Made by a program: the position numbers and the translations under genes. A model generated the notes under the pieces. That model was not told where the DNA came from. It saw only the letters and a program-made list of their open reading frames with translations, and did no database searches. From Macrocybe gigantea (Eukaryota > Basidiomycota > Agaricomycetes > Agaricales > Callistosporiaceae): a DNA stretch of 64,000 nt. This document shows, piece by piece, positions 9,991 to 19,895 of this stretch; position 1 is the stretch's first letter, and each line of letters starts with the position of its first letter. Where the stretch lies: positions 558,001 to 622,000 of the forward strand of contig SJRY01000111.1 of NCBI GenBank assembly GCA_011319805.1, given 5' to 3'.

Positions 9991-12900
9991 ATGGCGTCAA
10001 GCCCGACGGACCTATATCTCCCTCAGACCTTTCCATTTCCCATCAAGATAGTCTCCATCGACGCCGACACCGCTTCTTCTATCCAACGTGGCACGCGTCT
10101 TCTAAGTTATTCTTTCGTCTACCTCTCCCCTGCCCCGACGCCAAACCAGAAACCCGATTTGGTACATGGGATGCCGCCCTAGAAGGCACAATAGGCAAGT
10201 GGAACCTGAAGCCGGGCGATGTCGTCTCGTCTCGTAAGGCGAAGGACAAGCCCGCATTAGCTGTCGTTGAACCGTGCAAGCATGGCATGCAGCTCGGCGG
10301 TCTATGTGTGCTCTGCGGCAAGGACATGACCAAGTACGCTCATGCCTTCTCCTGCTCCAGGTTCATGACTCATATGCGCATCTCAGCACCGATTACACAG
10401 GTTTCTCCGATGCATCTCGTGCGTCCATCCAGATGACGCACTCTGCGTTCGGGCCCACGGTATCACTGGAAGAAGCACAGCGAATCGAACGGGAAACTGC
10501 GGAACATCTCCTCAAGTCCAGGAAGCTATCCCTCATCGTCGATCTGGACCAGACAATTGTGCATGCTACCGTCGATCCGACAGTGGGTGAGTGGATTGGT
10601 GAAGGCGAGGCTTGGGAGAAGCGACAAGCCGAAAACGCATCCTCAAGTAAAGATGCCGAAGTGCCCGCGGATCATCCGTCCGGCGCTCCTGAAGATGATG
10701 AATGCAATCCAAACTGGGATGCTCTCAAGGATGTCAAGCGATTTCGTTTAGGGCCCGAATCTCTTGGAATGACGCCACGCCGTAGGCCGAGAGAAAAAAT
10801 AAAGATACTAGAGAATGAGGGGTGTATGTATTATATCAAGCCAAGGTCAGCTGGGCAATCTCGCTCCGTTTTTTTGCCGTCTATGCTGATTCGAAGCTTG
10901 CCAGACCCGGTTGGAAAGAATTCCTACAGCAGACTGCTGCTAAATACGAGATGCACGTCTACACAATGGGAACTCGCGCATATGCGGAGGAGGTATGTGC
11001 CGCAATTGATCCCGACGGCAAAATTTTCGGCGGTCGTATCCTCAGCCGAGACGAGAGTGGAAGTAAGTTCTCTCCGGAAACGCGCCTGACAACGCAACGT
11101 TGATTGGAGCACCAGGTCTTACTCAAAAGAGCCTACAACGACTCTTCCCTTGTGACACGTCGATGGTGGTCATCATAGATGATCGCGCAGACGTATGGGA
11201 GTGGAGTCCCAATCTTATCAAAGTTATTCCTTGTTCGTCTTTCCATTTTCTATGTTTCACAGATCGTCGGTCTGACGACGCTTCAGATGACTTTTTCGTG
11301 GGGATCGGAGACATAAATTCAGCATTCCTTCCGAAAGTCGAGCCGATTTCTCCGCTTACTGCTGTACCAGGACCACATGTCGCTCAACCTCCTGGCTCTG
11401 GCAATGTGGTCCGGCAGGCAGCGTCTGGTTCTGGAATTCTGACCATGGCATCCCCACCTTCCGATGCTGCCGAAGGGAGTTCTGAAGAGGACATCGCAGC
11501 ACTCCAGAAGAAGGCCATGCTGACACAAAACAGCCTGGCCCTTGAGGCTCAATTCGAAGAACGACCGCTCGCTAGAAAACAAGAGAAACTTCAAGAAGAA
11601 GAGAAGTCCGGTGTCGATCAATCAGAGGTCGCCACAGTGCAGCCCAAACAACCTACTCAGGGTGCTGAAGTTGAGAACACGCCGCCTCCGCCAAAACAAG
11701 AAAAGCACCACCGAAGGCCTCTATTAAAAAATGACGATTGCGAATTGCAACGTGTGTTCAAGGTATAGCCACTGCTTTAGCAATACTTTCCTCGCCAAAT
11801 TGACACCCGTTACAGTTATTAGACGAAGTCCACACTCGCTTTTTCACCACATACGACTCTTATGCTTCCCGTTTTCCAGACGGCGAACCGGCGAGTAAAC
11901 CAGGAAAAGTACCATATGATGTGACGGTAAGTCCGACAACGTCCCGCTCTTCGCCCAGCTCTTGATTCGACCCTGTTTCCTAGCGAATTATTCCACGAAT
12001 CAGAAGCGAAGTTCTCGAAGGGGTTCATATCCTATTTTCCAGTGTTATACCGCTCGATACCCAGCCTGAAACAACCGAAGTTTGGAAGATGGCCCATATG
12101 TTCGGAGCCAAGTGTTCGACAGAATTATCAAATGATATTACACATGTCGTAGCGGCGAAGGTGTGTATGTCCAAGGTCGCTCCTAAGTTCTGGGATATTG
12201 AATACGATTTCGTTTGCAGCGAGGCACAGTGAAAGTCGATGCGGCGCGGAAACGAGGAGGAATAAAGGTCGTGTGGTTGGCGTGGTTCACGGACTGCGTA
12301 GCACTTTGGCGGCATCAAGACGAGACACCATACTTGTTGGATGAACCGCCATCAGTAGGTCCGACCTCGAGTCCTACATCGGATTTGCATAATATCTCGT
12401 CTGACCCTGAGCCTGATGGGGACGACTGGGACCAGGAACCCTTGGACGGCAAGGACATGTCACCTCTTAAGTTGGCGGATATCAACTGGAATGACATCAA
12501 CGACGAGGTGGAAGCTGCCATGAATGAGAGCGATGATGATGATGAGGGGCAGAGCGAGCGTATAAGGAGCGGGAATGCATCGGAAGATGACTGGACAGAT
12601 GAAACGAACAGTGTAGTGAGGTAAGATGTCTCTCGGTCTCGTCAGTTGAAGGTTACGTTGATCGTTCGCATAATCAACAGCAGCGCGACTAGCACACCAC
12701 GATTGAAGAGGAAGAGACTGCGGAGTGTGACACCATCGGAAGGGGCAACGGCTGCGAATGGTGGAGATGATTACGGACTGCGTTCTCCATTGGCGAAACG
12801 GAAAAAATTGGCCGCAGACAGAATAGGACAGTCGAGGTTGAAGGAAGGAACGACCGCAGAAGAACTCACCGCGGCTATGGAACAGACAACAGACAGCTCA

Positions 12901-13023
12901 AGAGTGGCGTCGCATGCATTGATTACTGATGCAACGAATGTAGCAGATGGAGAAAGCGAAGACGAAGAAGAGGAGGAAGAGGACGATTTCCTAGCTCGAG
13001 AACTGGAGGAAGAGTGGGGATAG
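9991..13023 (+). CDS. fcp1: RNA polymerase II CTD phosphatase FCP1 (one apparent frameshift)
   Basis: Nine exons: 9991-10333, 10387-10845, 10905-11062, 11116-11232, 11287-11762, 11816-11926, 11984-12160, 12220-12620, 12681-13023, about 861 residues. The catalytic motif D-L-D-Q-T lies near residue 167 and the FCPH domain continues through K-P-R-P-G-W, Y-T-M-G-T-R-A-Y-A and I-I-D-D-R-A-D-V-W. A BRCT domain (G-V-H-I-L-F-S-S to W-L-A-W-F-T-D) follows, then a tail with an acidic run ending A-R-E-L-E-E-E-W-G. FCP1 dephosphorylates the polymerase II C-terminal repeats to recycle the enzyme. The frame breaks near 10133-10136: the upstream frame reads Y-S-F-V-Y-L-S-P-A-P and the downstream one K-P-E-T-R-F-G-T-W-D. 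One extra C in the run restores both. A 44-nt intron would also restore frame but would delete conserved residues, so I favour a base-call error. Confidence 0.93.
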
Positions 13024-13389
13024 CCTTGACGTTTTCGGTTTCTATTCCTCAATTTTCTTTTCTGTGAGGAGCATGGCATCTTTCTCGATTTCATGAATAG
13101 CGTAAGTCTCTGTTAATTAATAGCGTAATTTGGCTACGCAGTTAACATCCAACCTGTAATATATGTACTATACTATGCATGAGATAGCGGACTTGGACCG
13201 CTTCGTCCTCAGCTTCGTGTTGGTACGCGAATCGCCATAATATTTTTAGATGCTACTGAACGCAACCGGAACGAATAATGTAGTCTGATTAAGACAAATG
13301 CTACACCAAAAAAAAAGTACAAAGCCAGCAAAACACGCCAAGATGGATATATATATATACAGGAGAAAGGGTAACCCAAGAAACGCGAT
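13024..13389. other. convergent intergenic region
   Basis: 3' flanks of fcp1 and of the zinc-cluster gene. A short AT dinucleotide tract lies near 13350. No gene is seen. Confidence 0.5.
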
Positions 13390-14225
13390 TCATACTAGAG
13401 CTTCCCCGACGGTGAAGTGAACGTGATCACCCTCGCCGAGGGTTAGCCTGACAGGCAAGCGAGGATCGATGCGCACGGGTGCGCTGTTCCCCACGTAAAA
13501 ATCACCGCGGCTGAAATTGCGCGTGATAGCTGCCGCTTCCTCTTCTGTGAGGTTGCGCGGACGTTTGTTGGGACGAAAGGTGGATGTCGAGGCGCCAGTG
13601 AAGGTGCCGTTGTAGTCGAAGTATTGCTGCTGAGTGAGGGTGGGTGTGCCTTGCAGTGTGGCATACATCGGCGGCGGCGGGGCAAAGGACTGGACGGAAG
13701 ACGCTGGCGTGGAGACCATTAAGCCAGACGGCAAAGCGAGCAGGAGAAGATGCTGCTGACCGGGAGTGTGATGCGACTGATCCTGCGCATCAGGATCGGG
13801 ATATGCGCATGTGGAACCTATACCTCGCTTCAAGCAACTCTAGGCGCGCGGAACGGGGGCAGTATAATCGGGACGATTCAATGGCAGAGACAACGTCAGT
13901 GCTTTGAAACGTTTTACCTGGCATGGCAGCACCTCGCTGCACCGCGTTTTTCCGGTGTGGCACGCGAGGCAGGCCCTGCGGACGGAAGGCGCTTTCGCTA
14001 GGAAGGCAGGTTAAGGGGAGCCGGACAGATCGGCTAAGGGAACGACGAACGCTTCCTGGTGGCCTCGGACTGGGCTGGCTGGGGCTGGGGAGTCTGAATA
14101 GGCTGTACGAGGATATCCTGCTGTGGATGTTGTTGCTGTGGCTGCTGTAGCTGCTGCTGGAGTTGTTGAGTGTCGATCGCGGGCGGGGCGTCTGTCGCCG
14201 GTTCATCTGTGGGGAGGGCCGACAT
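13390..14225 (-). CDS. Zn(II)2Cys6 zinc-cluster protein
   Basis: Three exons (14225-14044, 13975-13918, 13839-13390) encode 229 residues. Splicing assembles one fungal zinc cluster near residues 60-95: A-C-L-A-C-H-T-G-K-T-R-C, then L-P-C-Q-S-C-L-K-R-G-I-G-S-T-C, i.e. CX2CX6CX5CX2CX8C with all six cysteines. Both introns (68 and 78 nt) interrupt the domain, so no single frame shows it. A Gln-rich stretch precedes the cluster. The C-terminal end (N-F-S-R-G-D-F-Y-V-G-N-S, G-E-G-D-H-V-H-F-T-V-G-E) resembles no domain I know, and no fungal-specific transcription factor middle domain is present. It is probably a DNA-binding regulator; the target is unknown. The start is 132 bp from the start of the bHLH gene on the other strand. 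Confidence 0.82.
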
Positions 14226-14357
14226 TTCAGGAGCAGACCGATGCTGCGTCGCGGACTCACCGCCGTCACACGGGCAATCCTGGCTTATGTCAGCATCCGG
14301 CTACCTCTTTTCCCGGTGTCCCCCCACCTCTTCTCTCTTAACCCCACCCCCCCCACC

Positions 14358-15143
14358 ATGCCCAACTCTCCGCTGCAGCCCCCGGTACCCTTCGCAGACT
14401 TTGAGTTCTCTTTCGACCCCTCCCTCTCGACCCTCTTTCCCAACCCGCCACCGTTACCGCCTTCTGCCGATCTCTTCTCCCCGGCCGAGACAACAGATCT
14501 CTTCGGCTTCCTTGAGGGCTTCGGAGACGTCAACTGGGAGTACAATGTCAACAACGATCCCGTGTACAATGACTATGCACAAACCGGAAACCACAGCAAT
14601 TCTCTAACCCCTTACTCGAATCCGCATCTCAACACTACCCCTGAGCCATCCACATCACACCGGACAAAAAGCAACCAGCGATCTACGTCGTCCAGAGCGC
14701 AGATTCACGCGCACGCTCAAACTGTGGATGCGTCTGCACGGAGCATGGACACCCAAGACGACCTTACCCCTACATATGCGCATGACTCGTCGCGCCCGTC
14801 TGCTAGCGGCGGCGCACCTACTAGGGCAAAGCCACTTCTCTCCACACCGCAAAAGCGTCTCAACCACATCATGTCTGAGCAGAAACGGCGTAATGCCATT
14901 CGTGATGGCTATGCTCAACTCATTTCTTTGCTTGCTCCCGCCGGCTCAGCACCTGGCATAGGGATGCCCACACGGGGCAGGCCAAAAGGAAGTGGTCTGC
15001 GGGGGAAAGGCCAAACGAAGGGCAAGAGCGGCGTCCTCTTTCGCGCCGTCGAATATTGTCGATGGTTGGAGGGAGGAAGAGATGCACTGCGCGAAGAAGT
15101 CCTTCGACTGGAAGCGGCAGCAGGCATCCAACATCCTTCATAA
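14358..15143 (+). CDS. basic helix-loop-helix transcription factor
   Basis: A single exon encodes 261 residues. The N-terminal half is rich in Pro, Ser and Asn, with acidic-aromatic patches (F-A-D-F-E-F-S-F-D, F-G-D-V-N-W-E-Y) that could activate transcription. The basic region and helix 1 are K-R-L-N-H-I-M-S-E-Q-K-R-R-N-A-I-R-D-G-Y-A near residue 170. A long Gly/Arg-rich loop of about 40 residues follows, then helix 2, K-S-G-V-L-F-R-A-V-E-Y-C-R-W-L, running into a short leucine-containing helix. The long loop recalls Ino4-like fungal bHLH proteins, but assignment to that group is only a guess. An earlier in-frame ATG (14163) would overlap the divergent gene's start, so the ATG at 14358 is preferred. 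Confidence 0.85.
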   Translation: MPNSPLQPPVPFADFEFSFDPSLSTLFPNPPPLPPSADLFSPAETTDLFGFLEGFGDVNWEYNVNNDPVYNDYAQTGNHSNSLTPYSNPHLNTTPEPSTSHRTKSNQRSTSSRAQIHAHAQTVDASARSMDTQDDLTPTYAHDSSRPSASGGAPTRAKPLLSTPQKRLNHIMSEQKRRNAIRDGYAQLISLLAPAGSAPGIGMPTRGRPKGSGLRGKGQTKGKSGVLFRAVEYCRWLEGGRDALREEVLRLEAAAGIQHPS

Positions 15144-15557
15144 ATGTCTCTCATCGAAAGGGAAACCCCGTATATTTGTGCCAGTCCCGGTCTAACATCA
15201 CGATATCATCAGTTAGTCCAGTCCTCATCTATCTTATCTTCCTTGACCGTTGACCTCGACCTTCCTCAGTGTGCAACATCCAGCTTACTTTACCGAACCC
15301 CTTTAATTCATCGACACGAGATACCATCAATAAAATCCATTTTCTAGCTACGCTGCTATGAGTAACATAGGTTACAAGTGGAATAAGTTGTACCTCTATA
15401 AAACGGTTGCTACCAACTGCAGCTCGATTATCTTGGAGCCCCTAATCTTATCCTAGGTCTCACGTGATGCTCCATCTTAGCGACCGCTAGGACATTTGCC
15501 TCCGTCGACGGCGCTCCGGCAAATGACAAGCAATCATCATTCCTAGATTACTAGCTT
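15144..15557. other. intergenic region
   Basis: 3' flank of the bHLH gene and 5' flank of the BSP protease gene. A CACGTG E-box occurs near 15461. No gene is seen. Confidence 0.45.
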
Positions 15558-16381
15558 ATGCCTCCCGCTCCTTCAGACGAACTTCCGTGGAAAATTCCCC
15601 ACTTTGAGCTTCGCATTTTCAACCTTGCTCATCCTGGAGCGTCCGTCTTTCTCGACGCTGTAAAACCGACACAAGCTCTGCATGATGCGGTCGTGTCCAG
15701 TCTCAAATGGCTATATACCCCAGATACGGCCCCGATCCAGTAAGGTCATGGGGTTCATGGGCTCACTTTTTAATTGGACTGCTCAACGCTCTTCCACTCT
15801 AGTATCCACTCTATCGCGCTGATTCTCCGCGAAATGGATGGCGTTGCCCATACGACCGGCAACGAGCACAACAAGGAGATTCACATCTCGCTGCAGTATA
15901 TTCACCGTTGTCAGGCTCGTGCTCGGGACGAGATTCTCGGCGTCCTGACACACGAAGTCGTTCACTGTTACCAATATGACGCGCAGCATACGTGTCCCTC
16001 TGGTCTCATTGAAGGCATCGCGGGTAAGGAATTCTAAGCAAAGCGCACAGGGCGAAGGTCATGATAGGTTTTCGGCTCATTGCAGATTATGTGAGACTTC
16101 GCGCCGAACTCGGTCCACCACATTGGCATAAAACATCGCATGGCAAGTGGGATGCAGGATATGAGACGACGGCCTACTTTCTAGACTGGCTGGAAAAGCG
16201 GCATGGTGAAGGGACCATTCGCGCGTTGAATGCAGGGTTGAAAGACACCGAATACAACGAAGGGATATTCAAAAAAGTCACCGGCCGGAGTGTGGAAAAA
16301 CTCTGGAAACGGTATGGTGTGGAACTTGATGGAAAGGAAGCATCTGGGCAAGACAGTGTACAGACATGCAGCGTGGTCTAA
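15558..16381 (+). CDS. BSP-family putative zinc metalloprotease with C-terminal CaaX-like motif
   Basis: Three exons (15558-15739, 15803-16023, 16086-16381) encode 232 residues. The signature is T-H-E-V-V-H-C-Y-Q-Y-D-A in exon 2, an HExxH zinc site of the plant-type basic secretory protein (BSP) peptidase family. Further family blocks are G-L-I-E-G-I-A-D-Y-V-R-L-R across the second splice, then W-D-A-G-Y-E-T-T-A-Y-F-L-D-W and F-K-K-V-T-G-R-S-V-E-K-L-W. Plant members are secreted, but this one has no signal peptide. It ends in C-S-V-V, which fits a CaaX prenylation box. Introns are 63 and 62 nt. The substrate is unknown. Confidence 0.88.
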
Positions 16382-16404
16382 TCCGGAACCAAAAATAAAA
16401 TATT

Positions 16405-16517
16405 TGATGAGAGTGGGATTCGAACCCACGCCCCCGAAGAGACCAGATTACTTGGACAGAAACTGTCCTGGTCCTTAATCCTTAGTCTGGCACCTTAGAC
16501 CGCTCGGCCATCTCACC
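16405..16517 (-). tRNA. tRNA-Leu (anticodon AAG) with intron
   Basis: Read on the minus strand it begins G-G-T-G-A-G-A and ends T-C-T-C-A-T-C plus the discriminator A, pairing as a 7-bp acceptor stem with one G-T pair. The D arm contains GGCCGAGCGGTCTAAGG, typical of type II tRNAs. The anticodon stem CCAGA/TCTGG encloses the anticodon AAG (16483-16481) and, one base 3' of it, an intron of about 31 nt (16479-16449). A long variable arm and the T arm with GGTTCGAATCC follow. The long variable arm and anticodon identify leucine. Confidence 0.9.
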
Positions 16518-18066
16518 TTGTGTTATGTGCAAAGGAAATTCTACATAGCCCGCTTGAACAAGCCTTCGACTTAACAGCAGCCAATGCCGATTCTATAGAA
16601 GTAGCTCATCGCCTAGACTAGTCTGTAGGCATCCATCCTTCTAGCGTCTTCCGCCTAACGTCGTCTTGCAGCGAGCAGGATAAAGGGGGACGCAAAGAAA
16701 TCAATCCATGAAGCTACGGCATGCATCAAATTCTTTGAGCCGATAATCAAATTAATCCAAATCATACTGACGAGCGTTCGGAGTAGTCCGTTTGCATCAG
16801 ATGCGTCGATGAAAGGCGTCCTCGCCGACTGTTCGGAAAACTACAGAACTCCAGAAGCCTTATCCTAGTGCGAAAAATGGCAGCTGACAACTCCATCTAC
16901 GACATCTTTTCGGCACGTAGATCACTTGGAATAGATAAAATCTGTCAAAATTCATTTTGCGACGCTCATACATCATTTCCCCCGCGGGCTTGTATCCCTA
17001 ACCTGTTAATTTCTCGGAATGTGCACGACCGCGTTTGCGTCGGATGCCCCGAGGCGCCGAAGAACGTATTTCGCCTCCAATTAGTGCCTTCATTTGATTG
17101 TGCGGGGTTGGGGAGGAGCCGAATAAGAGCTACATAGTGGGATCGCGATGGGTACGAGATTTCACCCCGAGTCTCTCGCTACAGCAGATACTTTTTGCCA
17201 CATCGAATTCGCAAGTGGCTAAGCAATGCACAAGAAACGATCGCTCGCAAGAAGCGGTAGTTCATTGGCAAGTCAGTGGGAGGTGTCCGGTTGCCTGGAC
17301 CATTTACGACGCGCCTGGAACACGCGCTCCCTTGGGCCCTAGAAAATGACAGGTGAATGATATTCTGGGCGGCGTCGCGGCCGAAAATAGAAGCACACGA
17401 CGAGGGACGATACGGATTTTTTTTTCTTAACCTCTTTCTTTACTTTCTGAAAATGCAGTCTCGCAGAAAAATTTTACAGCCAGAGGTGTATGTCATAGAA
17501 TGTGACGTGGGTTCGATATATTGAAAGCATACTACTGCCGCAGGTCGCGCCTTAACGAATTCCCGATCAAGCCGTGTAAACGCTGAGAACTCGAAGAAGT
17601 CCAGGTCAGGGCCCCGAGCGTCCGTAAGCCGCCAAAAAAAAAAAAAGAACCCTCAAAGTTCATTTCAGTTAAGCGGCGTGTCGTCACTTAGTTCGAAAGT
17701 GCAGACAGAGAAATGGTGGACGGCTCTGTCATGGCTGGCGTCATAGCGAGGTTTGGCATTCCCTGTGACGAGCTGATACCAGGACTCGTTGAGCAAAAAA
17801 AAAAATTCAAGGTTCAGAAGAATGCGTGTCGACACGCGTTAGCGCTGCCAGAACCATGATGGGCGGAATCGAGATATCTGCGAAGCGGTCAACGGAGACG
17901 ACACATGTTGAAGAAGCATGTCGCACCCTAAAGCGTTATGATTCAGGGACTGGCAGTTGGTTTTTGACCAGGAATGGCTTACGGACGTTTTCTGGGCTAC
18001 TATATTCTTTTTTTTAACCAGTCCAATCTGGTGAGATTTACAACAGGGACAGTGGCAGCGCCAAGG
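16518..18066. other. 1.5-kb intergenic region upstream of the hydrophobin gene
   Basis: No supportable coding sequence. It contains several A- or T-homopolymers of 8-13 nt (near 17409, 17633 and 17795) and otherwise unremarkable sequence. It presumably holds the upstream regulatory region of the hydrophobin gene. Confidence 0.5.
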
Positions 18067-18073
18067 TATAAAA
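18067..18073 (+). promoter_or_regulatory. TATA box of the hydrophobin gene
   Basis: TATAAAA lies 76-82 bp before the hydrophobin ATG, a usual distance for a highly expressed fungal structural gene. Confidence 0.65.
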
Positions 18074-18148
18074 GAGAGCACAAAAGATGCTTGAATCTTC
18101 AGTCGAACGACTTCGAAGTTCAACTACACACATACCCATTATTCCAAA

Positions 18149-18716
18149 ATGATCGCTCGTGTCTTCACCGTCGTTTTCTTCCTCTTCTTCGCTCTGCCCA
18201 TGCTTGCTTTGGGTACCGCTGTTCCTCGCGGCGGCGAATGCAACACTGGTCCATCCAATGCTGCAATTCCGTTCAGCAGGTGCGGGAATTCTCTTCACGT
18301 CGCAGTCATCGCTGAAGCGAGTTTCTGTGACTAAGGCATCCAGCTCCTCGGTTAGCGGTCTCTTGGGCCTCCTTGGCATCGTCGTCAGCGATGTCAATGC
18401 CCTTGTGTGAGTAAAATCCGCACCATATGGCCAAAGGAGTCATTGTGATGATTCTCGTTCCAGCGGCGTGAACTGCAGTCCCATCAGCGTCATTGGCGTT
18501 GGCGGCAACAGCTGGTGAGTTTAAATAACCAACTCGGTTGCGCATCAAATAAACTGAACCGACGGTTAAACAGCACGCAGCAGCCGGTTTGCTGCACCAA
18601 CAACAGCTTCGTAAGTCGAGCAACGGCATCACCATGCTTGGAGATCTGACATTCGCAAACCCGTTTAGAACGGCCTGATTGCTATTGGCTGCACCCCGAT
18701 CAACGTCAACTTGTGA
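18149..18716 (+). CDS. class I hydrophobin (one apparent frameshift in exon 1)
   Basis: Five exons (18149-18279, 18336-18406, 18464-18514, 18574-18610, 18669-18716) encode about 112 residues. A signal peptide of about 23 residues (hydrophobic V-V-F-F-L-F-F-A-L-P-M-L-A-L) precedes the eight-cysteine pattern: E-C-N-T-G, Q-C-C-N-S-V, G-V-N-C-S-P, G-N-S-C-T-Q-Q-P-V-C-C and A-I-G-C-T-P. Secreted class I hydrophobins self-assemble at air-water interfaces and coat aerial hyphae and fruit bodies. Between C-N-T-G-P and I-Q-C-C the frame shifts; one extra C at 18251-18252 restores the standard C-X6-CC spacing. As written the frame stops after the first intron's donor. The rest is intact and all introns are 56-59 nt, so I regard the gene as functional with a base missing in the assembly. 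Confidence 0.88.
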
Positions 18717-19329
18717 GAGGGATGTCTTGCATGCTGATGGTCTGTAGTACAACGGTCGCCCAGCGTAAAGATTTCTGTGTTTGTTCTGTGCGAGTCGAAT
18801 GGACGTTTTCTTTGTGGATTGCTTGCTTCTGATCAGACGTCCTTGAGCTGCAATTGGAAAGAGGCAGTCACGTGGAGTGATGAAACTTCAACGCCTTGTC
18901 TCGATTTGGACGTTAGCTTGTGCTCCTTGTATGGTCGTCCTGGTACTCGTCCTCCAACCTTCGCTATAAAACTGCAGTGACAATGGAGTACCAATTACCA
19001 TCAGTTTTCCCTGATCTGAGTGTTCTTACTCCTCCAGGTGAACAATAGTCGACCTTGCGACGCGCTCTCACACCATCAAGCCGTAATTGTCTTGTGGCTT
19101 ATTATCCTCGACCCGGAAGTTTAGCTCCGTTATCCGAGCGCCATATAGTCATCAGTGGTTCCAAAGCGGACCCAATTCCTATCTGCATAATTCCCATCCT
19201 ACCTTTCTCTGCTCGGGTCTCTTTTTTCTGCCCTCCGTCCTTCCTTTCTGTCCTGGCGTCGCCCATCTATTTATCCAAACCCATATCGTCACCAACAGCT
19301 GCAATCTCACGACGAAACGACTCTTCACG
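18717..19329. other. intergenic region
   Basis: 3' flank of the hydrophobin gene and a C/T-rich stretch before the next small gene, fitting a 5' UTR or core promoter. No gene is seen. Confidence 0.45.
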
Positions 19330-19557
19330 ATGTCTTCCTACCAATACACCACACCATCTTCCCCGACATTCGGCTTCTTCCCGACGGGGACCACCGCGCC
19401 GAACGCATTTGTTTCGTTCCACCAGTCGCCGCGCGACGCTCATGTCATGTATGCTGCATTAGCCAACTCTGGCTCGCCATCGCAGCAGTCCAACGGTGGC
19501 GCGCCACCGTCACAAGGGGGCCAGGGAGCTTTCGCCAAGTTCGTATCGCGAAAGTAA
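19330..19557 (+). CDS. small 75-residue protein of unknown function
   Basis: A single uninterrupted frame, preceded by a pyrimidine-rich leader, encodes 75 residues with protein-like composition: S-Y-Q-Y-T-T-P-S-S-P at the start, P-N-A-F-V-S-F-H-Q-S-P-R-D-A in the middle, a Gly/Ser/Gln-rich linker and a basic end A-F-A-K-F-V-S-R-K. No signal peptide, cysteine pattern or known domain is visible. The C-terminal helix-like end recalls small uncharacterised mushroom proteins. A longer overlapping frame starting further upstream in the leader is less likely. No function is assigned. Confidence 0.6.
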   Translation: MSSYQYTTPSSPTFGFFPTGTTAPNAFVSFHQSPRDAHVMYAALANSGSPSQQSNGGAPPSQGGQGAFAKFVSRK

Positions 19558-19895
19558 ACACCAACTGGGTTGTTCCTTGATTCTTGTGCAAGCAGAGACG
19601 GCAGAAGGACATTTTTCTCTTCGTTTTTCATGCAATCCCAACCTGGTGAACGTCAAGTGTTGATCACGACAACCGCATTAGACCTGCTCCATATCATATG
19701 CTATAGTTCCCGCTCATAATGTGTACCAATATTGTTTGTATTTGCTTCGCGAGATGAAATCTTTTCTTGTGTATCGCCGGAGATTCGCGGCCCGAGAATG
19801 ACATTGTCCAGGAAAGGCAACTCGGCCATCATTGGCCCTCTTTTGAGTTTGTTCTCTCCTCGTCCTCGTCCTCGTCCAGCTCGTCACTGGCCATC
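19558..19895. other. intergenic region before the ING gene
   Basis: Contains a short (TCCTCG)-type repeat near 19857-19880, probably in the 5' UTR of the ING gene. No gene is seen. Confidence 0.4.

Noticed and set aside
10110..10153. A 44-nt intron in fcp1 that would also restore the reading frame
   Set aside because: It would remove Y-S-F-V-Y-L, which matches the family just before K-P-E-T-R-F-G-T-W-D, so a missing C is the simpler explanation.
18149..18334. Hydrophobin read as a truncated or dead gene
   Set aside because: All later exons keep the class I cysteine pattern and splice sites. The single missing base fits the window-wide pattern of under-called bases.
18038..18397. 119-codon minus-strand frame across the hydrophobin gene
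   Set aside because: It is a shadow of the hydrophobin exons and introns in another frame.
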